A stretch of 64,000 nucleotides of DNA from Streptacidiphilus fuscans (GCF_015690355.1 NZ_JADPRT010000002.1:62001-126000), one strand, 5' to 3'. Positions 26,995-36,209 are shown, numbered from the stretch's first letter. A program made the numbers and translations. Notes: a model not told the origin generated them from the letters alone.

Positions 26995-27195
26995 ATGGCT
27001 CAGGGTGTCGTGAAGTGGTTCAACGCCGAGAAGGGCTTCGGCTTCATCGCTCAGGACGGCGGCGCGGACGTTTTCGTCCACTACTCCGCGATCCAGTCGA
27101 CAGGCTACCGCGAGCTCACCGAGGGCGAGACGGTGACCTTCGACGTCGAGCAGGGCACGAAGGGCCCGCAGGCCGCCAACGTGGTCCGCGGCTGA
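26995..27195 (+). CDS. Cold-shock protein (CspA family)
   Basis: 66-residue single cold-shock domain. The RNA-binding motifs are KGFGFI (RNP1) and DVFVHY (RNP2). It binds single-stranded RNA and DNA and acts as an RNA chaperone. GGGAG precedes the ATG, and a 12-bp hairpin follows the stop. A second copy with nearly the same sequence lies at 40429-40632 on the other strand. Confidence 0.95.
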   Translation: MAQGVVKWFNAEKGFGFIAQDGGADVFVHYSAIQSTGYRELTEGETVTFDVEQGTKGPQAANVVRG

Positions 27196-27218
27196 CCCGC
27201 ACCCCGCCGCGGCCCCGC

Positions 27219-27250
27219 CGCCGTCCCACCTCGGCCACGGTGGGACGGCG
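27219..27250 (+). terminator. Terminator of the cold-shock gene
   Basis: A 12-bp perfect stem (27219-27230 with 27239-27250) with an eight-base loop, 24 bases after the stop. Confidence 0.75.
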
Positions 27251-27288
27251 CGCGGTCCGTTACCGACGCGCCATGGTGCGGTATAACC

Positions 27289-27657
27289 GTGCCCGTGATC
27301 TACCACGTGGTGCCGTTGGACGAGTGGCTGGCTCATCCCGACCGCCCGTATGCCCCCGCCTCTCTGAGGGAGGAGGGCTTTGTGCACTGCTCGCCGGACG
27401 AGGCGACGACTCTCGCCGTGGCCTCCTCGTACTACCGGGACGCTCCGGGCCCGCTGCTGGCGTTGCTGATCGACGAGCACAAGCTGGACGCCGTGGTGCG
27501 CTGGGAGCCCGCAGACCCGACCCCGCCGCCGGGAGTGGCGGCGGGCACCCAGTTCCCGCACGTGTACGGGCACATCACGCGTGATGCCGTCGAAGGGATG
27601 GTCGAGATCCTGCGCGACGCTGACGGCCGGGCGACGGGCATGGCGCCCTGGTCGTAG
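27289..27657 (+). CDS. DUF952 family protein
   Basis: 122-residue protein of the DUF952 family. The N-terminal IYHVVPLDEW, the FVHCSPDEAT segment and FPHVYGHI are its conserved blocks; the two His and the neighbouring residues form a putative active site. The family is sometimes labelled glutathione S-transferase-like without direct evidence. A GTG start at 27289 or a second at 27295 are both possible. It converges on the kinase gene. The function is unknown. Confidence 0.85.
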   Translation: MPVIYHVVPLDEWLAHPDRPYAPASLREEGFVHCSPDEATTLAVASSYYRDAPGPLLALLIDEHKLDAVVRWEPADPTPPPGVAAGTQFPHVYGHITRDAVEGMVEILRDADGRATGMAPWS

Positions 27658-27695
27658 GGCTCGTGACGACGCGCGGGGTGGTGCTCACACAGGCC

Positions 27696-29306
27696 CTAGC
27701 CCTGCCGAGCCGGGGTCGGCGACGTCACGCTGCCGGCGATCGCCGCCGTGATCGCGGTCAGGAGACCGAAGATGGCCGCCAGCCCGATGGCGATCCCGTT
27801 GCTCCGGTGGAATCCGAGGACGAAGTCGAGCTGGGGACCGAAGCCCGTGCCCTGGAGTACGGGGTTCATGACGAAGATCGACACCACGTACACCACGCAC
27901 TGCGCGCACAGTGTCCACGCGCCGGGGAGCCTGCGGGCGAACGTGAACGCCGCTGACGGCACGAGCAAAGCGGCGCTGACGAAGCCGCCGAGCACGTTCT
28001 CCCAAGCCAGGGAGGACCAGTAAGTGGTCGACTCGCCCGTGATGTTGCAGAGTGCGAACCAGGCAAGCATGGCCGCGGTGACCAGTGCCAGGACGCCGGA
28101 GGTCACCGCCGCCGCGGTGTTCGCCCTCGACCTCGGCCGTGGCGTCGGGCGTGCCGCGCCACCCCAGGGCGCGGGCCGGCCCGTGATCGGCGGTTGCTGA
28201 CCGTACTGACCGGGCTGAGCGGGCTGACCGAACATGGGCTGAGGCGGAACCGGAGTGGGAACCGGTGCCGCTTGACGCGGGCCCGGGAGCGGGCCTGCCG
28301 GGTACTGGCCGGGATGGCCGGGATGGGCGGGGGCCGTCGCGGGATGGTCCGCCGCCGCGACGGGAGGAAGGGGAGCCACCCGGCCGTCAGGGGTGACCGG
28401 GACCGGTGTTGCGCGCAGTTGGATGGTCTCCACGATGTCGGCGGGCAGCCAGCCGGTGCCGAAGGCGAGTCGCGGGTCCGCCGCCGTGCTGGGGCCGGGG
28501 GCGGTGAGCTGTTCCAGAACGCCCGCCACAGTGGGACGTTGGGCCGGCTCCTTGGCCAGGCAGTCGCCGAGGAGGCCGCGCAGCGGGTCCGGGACGTCCG
28601 TGAGGTCGGGCTCCTCGTGGACGATCCGGTACATCAGCGAGTGGGCCGGGCCGGTACCGAAAGGGCTCTGGCCGGTGGCGGCGTAGGCGAGCACCGCCGC
28701 GAGGGAGAACACGTCGCTGGCGGGCCCGAACGGCTGGCCGGTGAGCTGCTCCGGGGACATGAAGCCGGGGGTGCCGATCAGCGCGCCCGTGTCGGTCAGG
28801 GCGCTCGCGTCGGTGACGACGGAGATGCCGAAGTCGATGACGCGGGGTCCGTCCGTGGCCAGCAGGACGTTGGAAGGCTTGAGGTCCCGGTGGAACACGC
28901 CGACGGCATGGATGGCGGCCAGAGCCTCGGCAAGTCCCGCGCCGAGCGCGGTCACGGCGGGGGCGGCGAGCGGTCCGTGGGTGGCGACGCCTTCGGAGAG
29001 CGTCACGCCGGGAACGTAGGCGGTCGCCATCCAGACCGCGTCGTCCTCCGAGTGGGCCGCGTCGACGACACCCGCCGTGTACAGCGCGTTGACCAGTCTC
29101 GCGGCGTTGACCTCGCGGATGAACCGGTCGCGGAAGCCGGGCTCGTCGACAAGGTCCTGGCGTACCACCTTCACCGCGACCAGCCGGCCGCCCTTCGAAC
29201 GTCCGAGGTAGACGCGGCCCATCCCGCCGACGCCGAGGCGTCCGACGAGTTGATAGGGCCCGATCTCGGTCGGGTCGGACGGGTCCAGCATCGCGATTCC
29301 AGCCAT
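27696..29306 (-). CDS. Serine/threonine protein kinase with C-terminal membrane domain
   Basis: 536 residues. The kinase domain (about 10-270) has GRLGVGGMGRVYLG, the catalytic Lys in VAVKVV, HRDLKPSNVLL, the DFG in VIDFGIS, and GTPGFMSPEQ in the activation segment. A Pro/Gln-rich linker (about 290-400) leads to four hydrophobic helices. There are no PASTA repeats, so the membrane domain rather than an outer ligand domain anchors it. The start is uncertain between the ATG at 29306 and another at 29291. The nearest divergent gene is a membrane protein of unknown role. Confidence 0.92.
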   Translation of the reverse strand: MAGIAMLDPSDPTEIGPYQLVGRLGVGGMGRVYLGRSKGGRLVAVKVVRQDLVDEPGFRDRFIREVNAARLVNALYTAGVVDAAHSEDDAVWMATAYVPGVTLSEGVATHGPLAAPAVTALGAGLAEALAAIHAVGVFHRDLKPSNVLLATDGPRVIDFGISVVTDASALTDTGALIGTPGFMSPEQLTGQPFGPASDVFSLAAVLAYAATGQSPFGTGPAHSLMYRIVHEEPDLTDVPDPLRGLLGDCLAKEPAQRPTVAGVLEQLTAPGPSTAADPRLAFGTGWLPADIVETIQLRATPVPVTPDGRVAPLPPVAAADHPATAPAHPGHPGQYPAGPLPGPRQAAPVPTPVPPQPMFGQPAQPGQYGQQPPITGRPAPWGGAARPTPRPRSRANTAAAVTSGVLALVTAAMLAWFALCNITGESTTYWSSLAWENVLGGFVSAALLVPSAAFTFARRLPGAWTLCAQCVVYVVSIFVMNPVLQGTGFGPQLDFVLGFHRSNGIAIGLAAIFGLLTAITAAIAGSVTSPTPARQG

Positions 29307-29560
29307 GCCCACATGTTTACCTATCCCTGCCACGTCTCGCGCCCCCCATGGGTGATCTCGGTGCGAACAAACGACAAGCGCCGCGCCCACGCGGCCAGCA
29401 CTTTGACGCGCGGTCAGCTGGTCAGCCGGCGGGCGACCGCAGGTCGCGACTGGGCCACCTCGCGCGCTTTGCCCGGACCGAGCACGGTCGCGTCGCCAAA
29501 GGATTCGTCGAAGGGGAAGACAGAATCGTTCTGTGCCATTGGTCGTGATGTGGAGGGAAT

Positions 29561-30610
29561 GTGGCCAGCAGAGTGAGCAGGGCGAGGGACGAGCGCGCGT
29601 TCACGGCCGAACTTCGGGACGCCGTCACCGCGCGAGCGGCGCTGCTGGTCGTGGGAGTGCTGCTGCTCCAGTTCGGCTTCATCCTCAGCTACGTGGGGGC
29701 ACTGCACCATCCGACCCCGCACCAGGCGTCGATCGGTGTGGTCGGTCCTCCCGCGGTACAGACCCAGGTGGTGGCACAGCTCAACGCGCTGCCGGGCAGC
29801 CCGCTTGACGCGAGGCCGGTCGCGGGCCAGGCGGACGCGGTCCAGCTGATGAAGGAGCAGAAGCTCTACAGCGCCTTCGTCCCGAACGTGGCGGGCACCC
29901 AGGACACTCTGCTGGTCGCCTCGGCGGCGAGCTCCTCGCTGGCCACGGCGATCGGGAAGGTGGTGACCTCCGTCGACGCGGCGCAGCACCGGACCGTGGC
30001 GATCAAGGACGTGGTCCCGGTCGCCTCGGGCGACCAGGGCGGACTGACGTCCTTCTACCTGGCGGTCGGCTGGTGCGTGGGCGGCTACCTGGTCGCGTCC
30101 ATCCTCGGCATCAGCGCGGGCGCGCGCCCGGCCAACCGCCACCGGGCGGTGATCCGGCTGGGAACGCTGGCGCTCTACTCGATCGCGGCCGGCCTCGGCG
30201 GCGCGGTCATCGTCGGGCCGGTGCTGAACGCCCTGCCCGCGGGGATCCTCGCCCTGTGGGGCGTCGGTTCGCTCCTGGTCTTCGCCGTGGGCGCGTTCAC
30301 CATGGCGATGCAGTGCTTCCTCGGGGTCATCGGCATCGGGGGAGCGGTCCTGATCTTCGTCATCCTCGGCAACCCTTCGGCGGGCGGAGTCCTCGCGCCC
30401 CCGATGCTCCCGCCGTTCTGGCGGGCCATCGGCCCCTGGCTCCCGAACGGCGCGGGCACGTCGCTGAACCGCTCCTTCGCCTACTTCGACGGCACCAAGA
30501 CCACCTTCCCCTGGCTGGTGCTGACCGTGTGGGCGCTGGTTGGCGTCGTGCTCACCCTGCTGGTGTCCGTCCTGAAGCACACGAACAGCGAGTCCGCTCC
30601 GGTCACTTGA
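29561..30610 (+). CDS. DUF3533/YhgE-like membrane protein
   Basis: 349 residues. One helix near residues 27-47 is followed by an extracytoplasmic domain of about 120 residues and then five more helices. This layout (helix, outer domain, helix bundle) and the PPFWRAIGPWLPNGAG segment resemble the DUF3533/YhgE family, related to ABC-2 type membrane proteins; a close match cannot be claimed by eye. It may be an exporter or phage-infection-protein-like component. GTG start. Confidence 0.65.
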   Translation: MASRVSRARDERAFTAELRDAVTARAALLVVGVLLLQFGFILSYVGALHHPTPHQASIGVVGPPAVQTQVVAQLNALPGSPLDARPVAGQADAVQLMKEQKLYSAFVPNVAGTQDTLLVASAASSSLATAIGKVVTSVDAAQHRTVAIKDVVPVASGDQGGLTSFYLAVGWCVGGYLVASILGISAGARPANRHRAVIRLGTLALYSIAAGLGGAVIVGPVLNALPAGILALWGVGSLLVFAVGAFTMAMQCFLGVIGIGGAVLIFVILGNPSAGGVLAPPMLPPFWRAIGPWLPNGAGTSLNRSFAYFDGTKTTFPWLVLTVWALVGVVLTLLVSVLKHTNSESAPVT

Positions 30611-30825
30611 CCGCAGGGCGGAGCCGGTGGCGACGCGACCGACGGGGACGGACGGGGACGGACGGGCACGCGGCGCCCGTGCGGGTGTGACCGGTGTGCG
30701 GGGAGGTAGGCTGTGAGGTCTGGCGGGGTGTGGTGGGAGGCAGTCGTGGGCGTGACGAGAAGGTCGGCCACGCCTCTGCCGAGCAGGCCGGAGGCGCACG
30801 CGGCGCCGCGTCGGGAGGGTGGCTC

Positions 30826-31503
30826 GTGACGGGGTTCCGAAGCCCCGGCCAGTCCCCGGCGACGTGGGTGGTGCAGGGGATGCCCGGTCCGCTGGGCGAG
30901 GTGCTGGGCAAGCGCGGCGGCGTGCCGCACAACGTGTTCCGGCTGATCGACCAGCAGCTCCAGTACCGCAGCGCGGACGAGCTGCGGGACCGGATCGAGC
31001 GCCGCTGGTTCGGCCGCTTCTCCAATCTGACCGGCCCCGAACTGCAGGAGCGGGCGGACCAGATCGCGTGGGACCTGCTGGTGCCGGGCGACTGCCCCGC
31101 CGCGGACTGCGAGGACGGCTGGCTGCGCGACGACTCCGGCTCCTGCCCCCAGTGCCGCAAGGGCGGCAGCGTCTTCCACATGACCGGCGAGGACCACCTG
31201 GACGCCCCGGCGGCGTCGCCGAGGTACGCGGGACAGGTCGCGGAGGGGATGCGCGACCAGCGCCGCCGCACCCACGGCATGCCGCGCGGCCAGCGCAGCA
31301 GGCACGTCGTCAAGCACTTCGCCGACTACACCCCGGCCCCCTACACCCTGCGGGAGCCCGAACCCGACCCCCCGACGGACGATCAGATCGAGCTCGCCCA
31401 GCGTGCGGAGCGGGCCCGCGAGGTCCAGCGGCTGGCCGAGGAACGCGCGAAGGCCGAGAAGACCGCCCGCGCCAAGAAGGCCCGACGGAACGAAGGAGCA
31501 TGA
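30826..31503 (+). CDS. Unknown protein with a four-cysteine cluster
   Basis: 225 residues, not recognised. The middle has CPAADC and CPQC about 15 residues apart, a likely zinc knuckle. The region before it (DELRDRIERRWFGRF) is helical and basic. The C terminus is a long charged, Ala/Glu/Arg-rich helix, probably coiled coil. GTG 30826 follows GGAGGG at good spacing, better than the GTG or ATG further upstream. It is the first of three unknown genes in a row, and a nucleic-acid-binding role is only a guess. Confidence 0.75.
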   Translation: MTGFRSPGQSPATWVVQGMPGPLGEVLGKRGGVPHNVFRLIDQQLQYRSADELRDRIERRWFGRFSNLTGPELQERADQIAWDLLVPGDCPAADCEDGWLRDDSGSCPQCRKGGSVFHMTGEDHLDAPAASPRYAGQVAEGMRDQRRRTHGMPRGQRSRHVVKHFADYTPAPYTLREPEPDPPTDDQIELAQRAERAREVQRLAEERAKAEKTARAKKARRNEGA

Positions 31504-32036
31504 TGCGCGTCCGGTGCGACCAGGTGCGGGCCGTCCAACTCGCCGACGGCTGGCACACCGTCGAGCACGGCACCTTCCGCCTCGACGCCGTGCAGTTCGA
31601 CACGGGTGACGGAGGCGGCCCGGCCGAGTGGCCGCAGGCCTTCGCCTTCGAGACACCGGACGGCGACTCGTTCGCCGCACCGCTTGCCTCGCTGCTCGCC
31701 GTCAACTACCAGGTGCCCGACAAGCCCCAGCCGCCCGCGTACGAGGAGCTGGCCCGCCGCCTGCGCGGCCAGGTCCTCACCGTCGACGGCACCTCGACCG
31801 TCCGCTTCACGCACGCGGACCACGAGTTCGACCTGTGGCTCGGCGACTCCGGAACCTGGCGCTTCGTGGAGTCCGCCAAGCGCACGACCAGCACCGCCGT
31901 CGACACCTACCTGACCGAATCCGAGGTCCCCGCCCTGATGCGGCAGATGATGGCCGACCTCAAGAGCACGTGGGGACTCGGCCGTCCGCCCGCGGCGCAG
32001 GACGGCCGCGACCACGACGCCGCTCGCCCCGTCTGA
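31503..32036 (+). CDS. Unknown protein, second gene of a three-gene cluster
   Basis: 177 residues, soluble and beta-rich in appearance, not recognised. There is no signal peptide or membrane segment. AAGGAG lies five bases before this ATG, whose first base is also the last base of the previous stop codon; an in-frame ATG one codon earlier is too close. Translation is coupled to the preceding Cys-cluster gene, so the two probably act together. Confidence 0.75.
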   Translation: MRVRCDQVRAVQLADGWHTVEHGTFRLDAVQFDTGDGGGPAEWPQAFAFETPDGDSFAAPLASLLAVNYQVPDKPQPPAYEELARRLRGQVLTVDGTSTVRFTHADHEFDLWLGDSGTWRFVESAKRTTSTAVDTYLTESEVPALMRQMMADLKSTWGLGRPPAAQDGRDHDAARPV

Positions 32037-32048
32037 GGACACCCTGCG

Positions 32049-32495
32049 ATGACGGGCGCCCCCGGGTTCGCCGCCCGCACCGGCCACGAGCCGCCCGAGC
32101 CGGTGACGGAGGATCGGGCGCAGCAGGTGGCCCAGGCCTGGGAGTCGCTGCTCCGGATCCGGGGCCTGGTCCAGCCCGACCACTCGGAACTTCCGGCGCC
32201 GTGGGAGCGGGCGCAGCCGGTGCGCGCGGTGGCGCTCGCCCTGGAGGCGGCCGGTGTTCCGATCTGCGCGGTCGACGGTGACGCGGTCGTCGAGGGCGGT
32301 GCCGTCGTTGAACCGGAGGAGCGGGGTGGAACGCGGGTGACCTGGCGCTACCTGCGCGGGCAACGGGCGGTCGACGCCGGGGAGGCGGACCTGGGCGCGG
32401 CCGCCGACGCGCTGGGGCGGGCGGGTTGGGACGCGCTGCTCTACCGGGCCGGTCGCGTGAGGTATCTGCTGGTGGAGCCCGGCCGGGGCGGTTGA
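32049..32495 (+). CDS. Unknown protein, third gene of a three-gene cluster
   Basis: 148 residues, acidic and Ala-rich, without recognisable motifs. It starts 12 bases after the second gene of the cluster, so the three form one operon. The C terminus (LLYRAGRVRYLLVEPG) looks like a folded beta hairpin. No function can be proposed. Confidence 0.7.
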   Translation: MTGAPGFAARTGHEPPEPVTEDRAQQVAQAWESLLRIRGLVQPDHSELPAPWERAQPVRAVALALEAAGVPICAVDGDAVVEGGAVVEPEERGGTRVTWRYLRGQRAVDAGEADLGAAADALGRAGWDALLYRAGRVRYLLVEPGRGG

Positions 32496-32626
32496 GCCGC
32501 CCGCTGTGGCCGCTGATGCCGCGTCACATTCGGTAGCGGCGGCACAAGATCGGGTGATCGAGGTTGAAGCGCGGTGGTACGGGAACAAGCCCTGCACAGC
32601 CTCATGTCACTTGGGAGGTGAGGGAG

Positions 32627-32722
32627 ATGGCTGGTACGAGAGTGATCAGACGCCCTGCACCGAAGCGCCCGCTGCCTCCGTTGGACCTGCGGACCCCGTC
32701 TGGGCGTCCGCTGCCATACTGA
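32627..32722 (+). CDS. 31-residue basic, proline-rich peptide
   Basis: A short frame of 31 codons preceded by GGGAGG with an eight-base spacer, an ideal ribosome-binding site. The product has six Arg and one Lys, about nine Pro, no Cys, and ends in PLPY. There is no signal peptide. It lies between the three-gene cluster and the convergent glycosyltransferase gene, ending 11 bases before that stop. It could be a leader, a ribosomally made peptide precursor or a small regulator. I recognise no family. Confidence 0.5.
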   Translation: MAGTRVIRRPAPKRPLPPLDLRTPSGRPLPY

Positions 32723-32733
32723 GGGGCGGTCCT

Positions 32734-33846
32734 TCACCGAGGATCGGCGGGCCGTCGACCGTCCGCCAAGTCCGCCAGAACGGTCGCGGCCGTCCCCGGG
32801 AAGAGCAACTCCCGTGCCGGAACGGCCGTCTGCGGAGCGCGGCGTGCCTCGTCGAGGGCCGACACGAGGTCGGCGGGCGTGTCCGCAAGCCGGCTGAGGC
32901 CGAGGTCCGCCATCGCCCGGACGCCGTCGCGACCGTGGCCTGGCAGCGGCCGGTAACCGACGACCGGGACGCCCAACGCCAGTGCCTGAAGGGCCGTCTG
33001 GCCCGCAGCGTTGTCCACCAGCGCGGTCGCACCAGCCAGCAGGCTCGGCAGATCCCGTTGCCAGCCCAGCGCCGTGACCCCGGGCAGCGTGCGCAGCCGG
33101 TGCCGCAGGCGTTCGTTGCGGCCGCAGAGCACGACCGGCGCGAACCCGGCCTCGGCGACGGTCCGCGCGGTTTCGGCGAAGTGTGTCCCGGCTCCCCAGG
33201 CCCCTGCGGAGAGCAGGACGCGCGAGAGGACGGGGTCCGGCCGCCGTGCGGGAGCGCGTGGCGGCAGGAACGCGTCGGCGAGGGTCGCACCGACCGCACG
33301 GGCGGGACGGCCGGTCGCGGCGTGGACGGCGTGGGCGGCGTCCCGGGTCAGGCACAGGTAGTGGTCGTTGCCGGGGTGCAGCCACTGGCGGTGCACCGCG
33401 ACGTCGGTGACCAGGACGGCGGTCGGAACCTTCAGCCGGCCGAGCGCCCGCTCCAGGCCGGTGACCTGGGCGGCCAGGTGGAACACCGGGACCACCAGGT
33501 CGGGCCGCAACCGCTCGGTCAGCGCCCGCAGGCGCGGCCCGACGGCGGCGGCGAGCGGAGTGGTGTCCGGCCCGCGCCGCTCGTGCGGGCCGCCGGGCCC
33601 GTCGCCGGGCCCGTCGCCGAGTCGGAAGAACGCGGCGTAGATGCCCGCGTACACCCACGGCGCATATCGGATACAGCCCTTGTAGAAGCCACGCAGCGCC
33701 GCCCCCGCCGCTCGGGTCGGCAGCAGGCGCAGCAGGTCGACCGGCACGGCGTCGTGGCCTTGACCGCTGAGCCGGGCCGCCAGCGCGCGGGCGACGGCGT
33801 CGTGCCCTTCGCCCATGCTCGCGCTCAGGATCAGGAACCGGCTCAC
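32734..33846 (-). CDS. MGDG-synthase/MurG-like glycosyltransferase
   Basis: 370-residue GT-B glycosyltransferase of the GT28 type. The N-terminal LSASMGEGHDAVARAL matches the MGDG synthase N domain, and the C-terminal domain has LLSAGAWGAG, DNAAGQTALQALALGVPVVGYRPLPGHG, the nucleotide-sugar pocket. Such proteins transfer a sugar to diacylglycerol or another lipid at the inner membrane. The GTG start has GGGGAG upstream. It is divergent from phoU, and in many bacteria glycolipid synthesis is phosphate-controlled, although no PHO box was recognised. Confidence 0.85.
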   Translation of the reverse strand: MSRFLILSASMGEGHDAVARALAARLSGQGHDAVPVDLLRLLPTRAAGAALRGFYKGCIRYAPWVYAGIYAAFFRLGDGPGDGPGGPHERRGPDTTPLAAAVGPRLRALTERLRPDLVVPVFHLAAQVTGLERALGRLKVPTAVLVTDVAVHRQWLHPGNDHYLCLTRDAAHAVHAATGRPARAVGATLADAFLPPRAPARRPDPVLSRVLLSAGAWGAGTHFAETARTVAEAGFAPVVLCGRNERLRHRLRTLPGVTALGWQRDLPSLLAGATALVDNAAGQTALQALALGVPVVGYRPLPGHGRDGVRAMADLGLSRLADTPADLVSALDEARRAPQTAVPARELLFPGTAATVLADLADGRRPADPR

Positions 33847-34034
33847 GCCTCCCCACGGTAGGCCGGTTCCGTAGCGCGCGCTGCCCCGGTCGGGGTCGCG
33901 GTGTTCGCGCGCGATCTCGGCGAAGCGCTCTCCGCGGACCCCCGATGGTGTATGTCTGGGAGCAGGAAAACGTCCAGGTCGGTCTGCCGGTGGGGGTGGA
34001 CCGAACGCGGAACGACCCGTCAGAAGGGACTGGC

Positions 34035-34703
34035 ATGCGCGTCATCTACCGCGAGGAGCTCGACGCCATCACGCAGGGGCTGGAGCAGATGGCCCGGCTG
34101 GCGGACTCGGCGATCGGCCGCGCCACCGCGGCGCTGCTCGACGTGGACCTCGACCTCGCCGAGGGCGTCATCTCGGCCGACGACCGGCTGGACCGGTTGC
34201 AGCGGGAGCTTGAGGACCGGGCGATCGCCGTCCTGGCACGTCAGCAGCCGGTCGCGACGGAGCTGCGCACGGTGGTCACCGCGCTGCGGATCAGCGCCGA
34301 CCTGGAGCGTTCCGGCGACCTGGCCGTCAACGTGGCGAAGCTGGCCCGCCGCCGCTACCCCGACCAGGCGGTACCCGCCGAACTGCACGCGACCGTGCTG
34401 GAGATGGGGCACGTGGCCCAGCGCCTGATGGCCAAGGCCGCCGATGTGATCGCCACCAGGGAGCTGACCGTGGCCCTGGGGCTGGAGGGCGACGACGACG
34501 CCATGGACGACCTGCACCGCGCGCTGTTCCGGCGGCTCCTGGACGACCGCTGGCAGCACAGCGTCGAGTCGGCCGTCGACATCGCGCTGGCCGGCCGGTT
34601 CTACGAACGCTTCGCCGACCACGCCGTCTCGGTCGGCCGACGCGTGGTCTACCTCGTCACCGGCGCACACGCCGAACCGTTCCCGCCGGGGGTGGCCGAC
34701 TAG
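34035..34703 (+). CDS. phoU: PhoU phosphate-signalling protein
   Basis: 222 residues, all-helical, with the two PhoU repeats. Each repeat ends in the metal-binding E/DxxxD pattern: SADLERSGDLAVNVAKLA in the first and FYERFADHAVSVGRRVVYL in the second. PhoU restrains the PhoR-PhoP system when phosphate is plentiful. The start follows AAGGG. Unlike the usual arrangement, no phoR-phoP or pst genes are beside it. Confidence 0.92.
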   Translation: MRVIYREELDAITQGLEQMARLADSAIGRATAALLDVDLDLAEGVISADDRLDRLQRELEDRAIAVLARQQPVATELRTVVTALRISADLERSGDLAVNVAKLARRRYPDQAVPAELHATVLEMGHVAQRLMAKAADVIATRELTVALGLEGDDDAMDDLHRALFRRLLDDRWQHSVESAVDIALAGRFYERFADHAVSVGRRVVYLVTGAHAEPFPPGVAD

Positions 34704-34725
34704 AGGGGCTCCACGGCCCTCGCGC

Positions 34726-35508
34726 TCAGTCCTCCGGTTCCCAGGCGTGGAGCAGGTCGAGCAGCTGTGGGTCCCCGTCGAGTTCCAGGGAGTCCACCGA
34801 AATGCGGTCGTACAGGTAGAGGACCAGATCACTGGCCGTGCCACGAATGGAGAGGCCGGCCGCGTCCGGGTCCTCGCCGGTGGCGGGCAGCCGGGTGGTC
34901 CGTCCGCCGTCGCCGTCGAGCGTGAGACGCCAGGAGCGGCCCTCGGTGGCGTGGTAGTCGATGGCGGTGGGCTTGTGCGGCCAGGCGCTCGTCGTGAAGC
35001 AGGTCAGGAACAGGTCCACCTCGACACCGTCCAGCGCCACCTCGGCCGGCAGCGGCTGCGGGGCGCCCACGGCGACCTGGGCGTCGTACGTGTGCACGGC
35101 TATCTCCAGGAGCTGGAGCCGGGCGACGGAACGGCAGGTGTCCGGCAGCTGCGTGATACCCCAGCCGGTCCAGCAACTGCCGTCCGGGTCGGCTGCCAGC
35201 AGCACGTCCAGCAACTGCTGCGTTGTTGCGGCCGACCAGGCCAGCAGCTCTTCGCGCTCCCGAGGGGCAGGCATGTTGTTCTCGGCATCGGCCTCGGCCG
35301 GGGGAGCGTCGGCAGGTCCCGCGGCGATGGTGGCGGCCCGGAAGCGACGCCCCTGGCCCAGGTGCTGCGCCAGATCGAACAGCGTCCACTCGGGGCAGGT
35401 CGGCACCTGCACGTCGAGACTGGGCGCCGAGGCGATCACAGCGCGGAAGGCGGTCGCGCGTTCGTCGATCAGCCGCAGCAGATCGGGAGACGCCAGGGTC
35501 GTATGCAT
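34726..35508 (-). CDS. Maleylpyruvate-isomerase-like (DinB superfamily) protein
   Basis: 260 residues. The N-terminal domain (CPEWTLFDLAQHLGQGRRF, EIAVHTYDAQ) is the mycothiol-dependent maleylpyruvate isomerase type with metal-binding His and Glu. The C-terminal domain (YHATEGRSWRLTL...LRGxASDLVLYLYDR) is the matching lipid-transfer-like partner domain. It is a close paralogue of the gene at 36794-37567; the two flank a MerR regulator. The substrate is unknown. The ATG at 35508 begins the homology; the upstream frame does not. Confidence 0.88.
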   Translation of the reverse strand: MHTTLASPDLLRLIDERATAFRAVIASAPSLDVQVPTCPEWTLFDLAQHLGQGRRFRAATIAAGPADAPPAEADAENNMPAPREREELLAWSAATTQQLLDVLLAADPDGSCWTGWGITQLPDTCRSVARLQLLEIAVHTYDAQVAVGAPQPLPAEVALDGVEVDLFLTCFTTSAWPHKPTAIDYHATEGRSWRLTLDGDGGRTTRLPATGEDPDAAGLSIRGTASDLVLYLYDRISVDSLELDGDPQLLDLLHAWEPED

Positions 35509-35567
35509 GGCGGCAGTTCTACCACCGTGATCCACGTGCCCCACAACGGTTTTCCCAGCTGACGCCG

Positions 35568-36188
35568 TCAGCCGCCGTACCGCTTCGCCGACTCGTTCTC
35601 CTGCGCCAGGCGGCGTAGCGCGAGCAGGACCGGTTCCAGCAGGACCGTCAGCAGGATGGCCCGTTCGGCCCGTTCGAGCGGGTTGTCGGTCTGTTCGAGT
35701 CCGTCCAGGTCGAGTGCGGCGGTCGCTTCCGCCAGTTGTGCGTAGGGCACGAGCGACTGCCAGGTGATGTCGGGTGCCAACGCCTGGAGGGCTTCCAGTG
35801 ATTCAGCCGTGGCTCTGCGGGCGGGGGAGCGCGGGGACACCTGCCAGCCCAGGGTGGTGACCAACTCCTGCACGTCTGCCGACGGTTGCTCCTCCACGGC
35901 GGCTTGGTCACCGGTGAGAGGGCGGGCGCCGAGGACCAGGCCCAGGGTCTGGTGGAGGTCGCCCTGGTGTTCTGCGACGGCGGCGAGCAGTTGCCTGGTG
36001 GCGCTGACGCTCAGCTTGCGGACGCCGATCAGGGCGCGGATCAGCCGCAGGCGTCGTACGTGCTGCTCCCCGTATTCGGCCTGGGTGGCGGAGGTGGCGC
36101 GGCCGGGAGGCAGCAGGCCCTCGCTCAGATAGAACTTGATCGTTGCGGTCGGCACCCCGCTGCGACGGCTGAGCTCGGAGATCCGCAA
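35568..36188 (-). CDS. MerR-family transcriptional regulator
   Basis: 206 residues. The N-terminal winged helix is MRISELSRRSGVPTATIKFY followed by LSEGLLPPGR, and a helical linker and a C-terminal effector domain follow. The translation starts with TTG preceded by GGAGG. It is divergent from a monooxygenase-like gene, and the 84-base gap holds a perfect 45-bp palindrome, its probable operator. The C-terminal domain has no Cys pair, so the signal is probably not a metal. Confidence 0.88.
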   Translation of the reverse strand: MRISELSRRSGVPTATIKFYLSEGLLPPGRATSATQAEYGEQHVRRLRLIRALIGVRKLSVSATRQLLAAVAEHQGDLHQTLGLVLGARPLTGDQAAVEEQPSADVQELVTTLGWQVSPRSPARRATAESLEALQALAPDITWQSLVPYAQLAEATAALDLDGLEQTDNPLERAERAILLTVLLEPVLLALRRLAQENESAKRYGG

Positions 36189-36209
36189 AGTTCGTCCTCC
36201 CGCGGAGCG

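Noticed and set aside
30641..30670. Three near-identical 10-base units (GACGGGGACG)
   Set aside because: Short simple repeat just past the DUF3533-like gene, without structure that would suggest a function.
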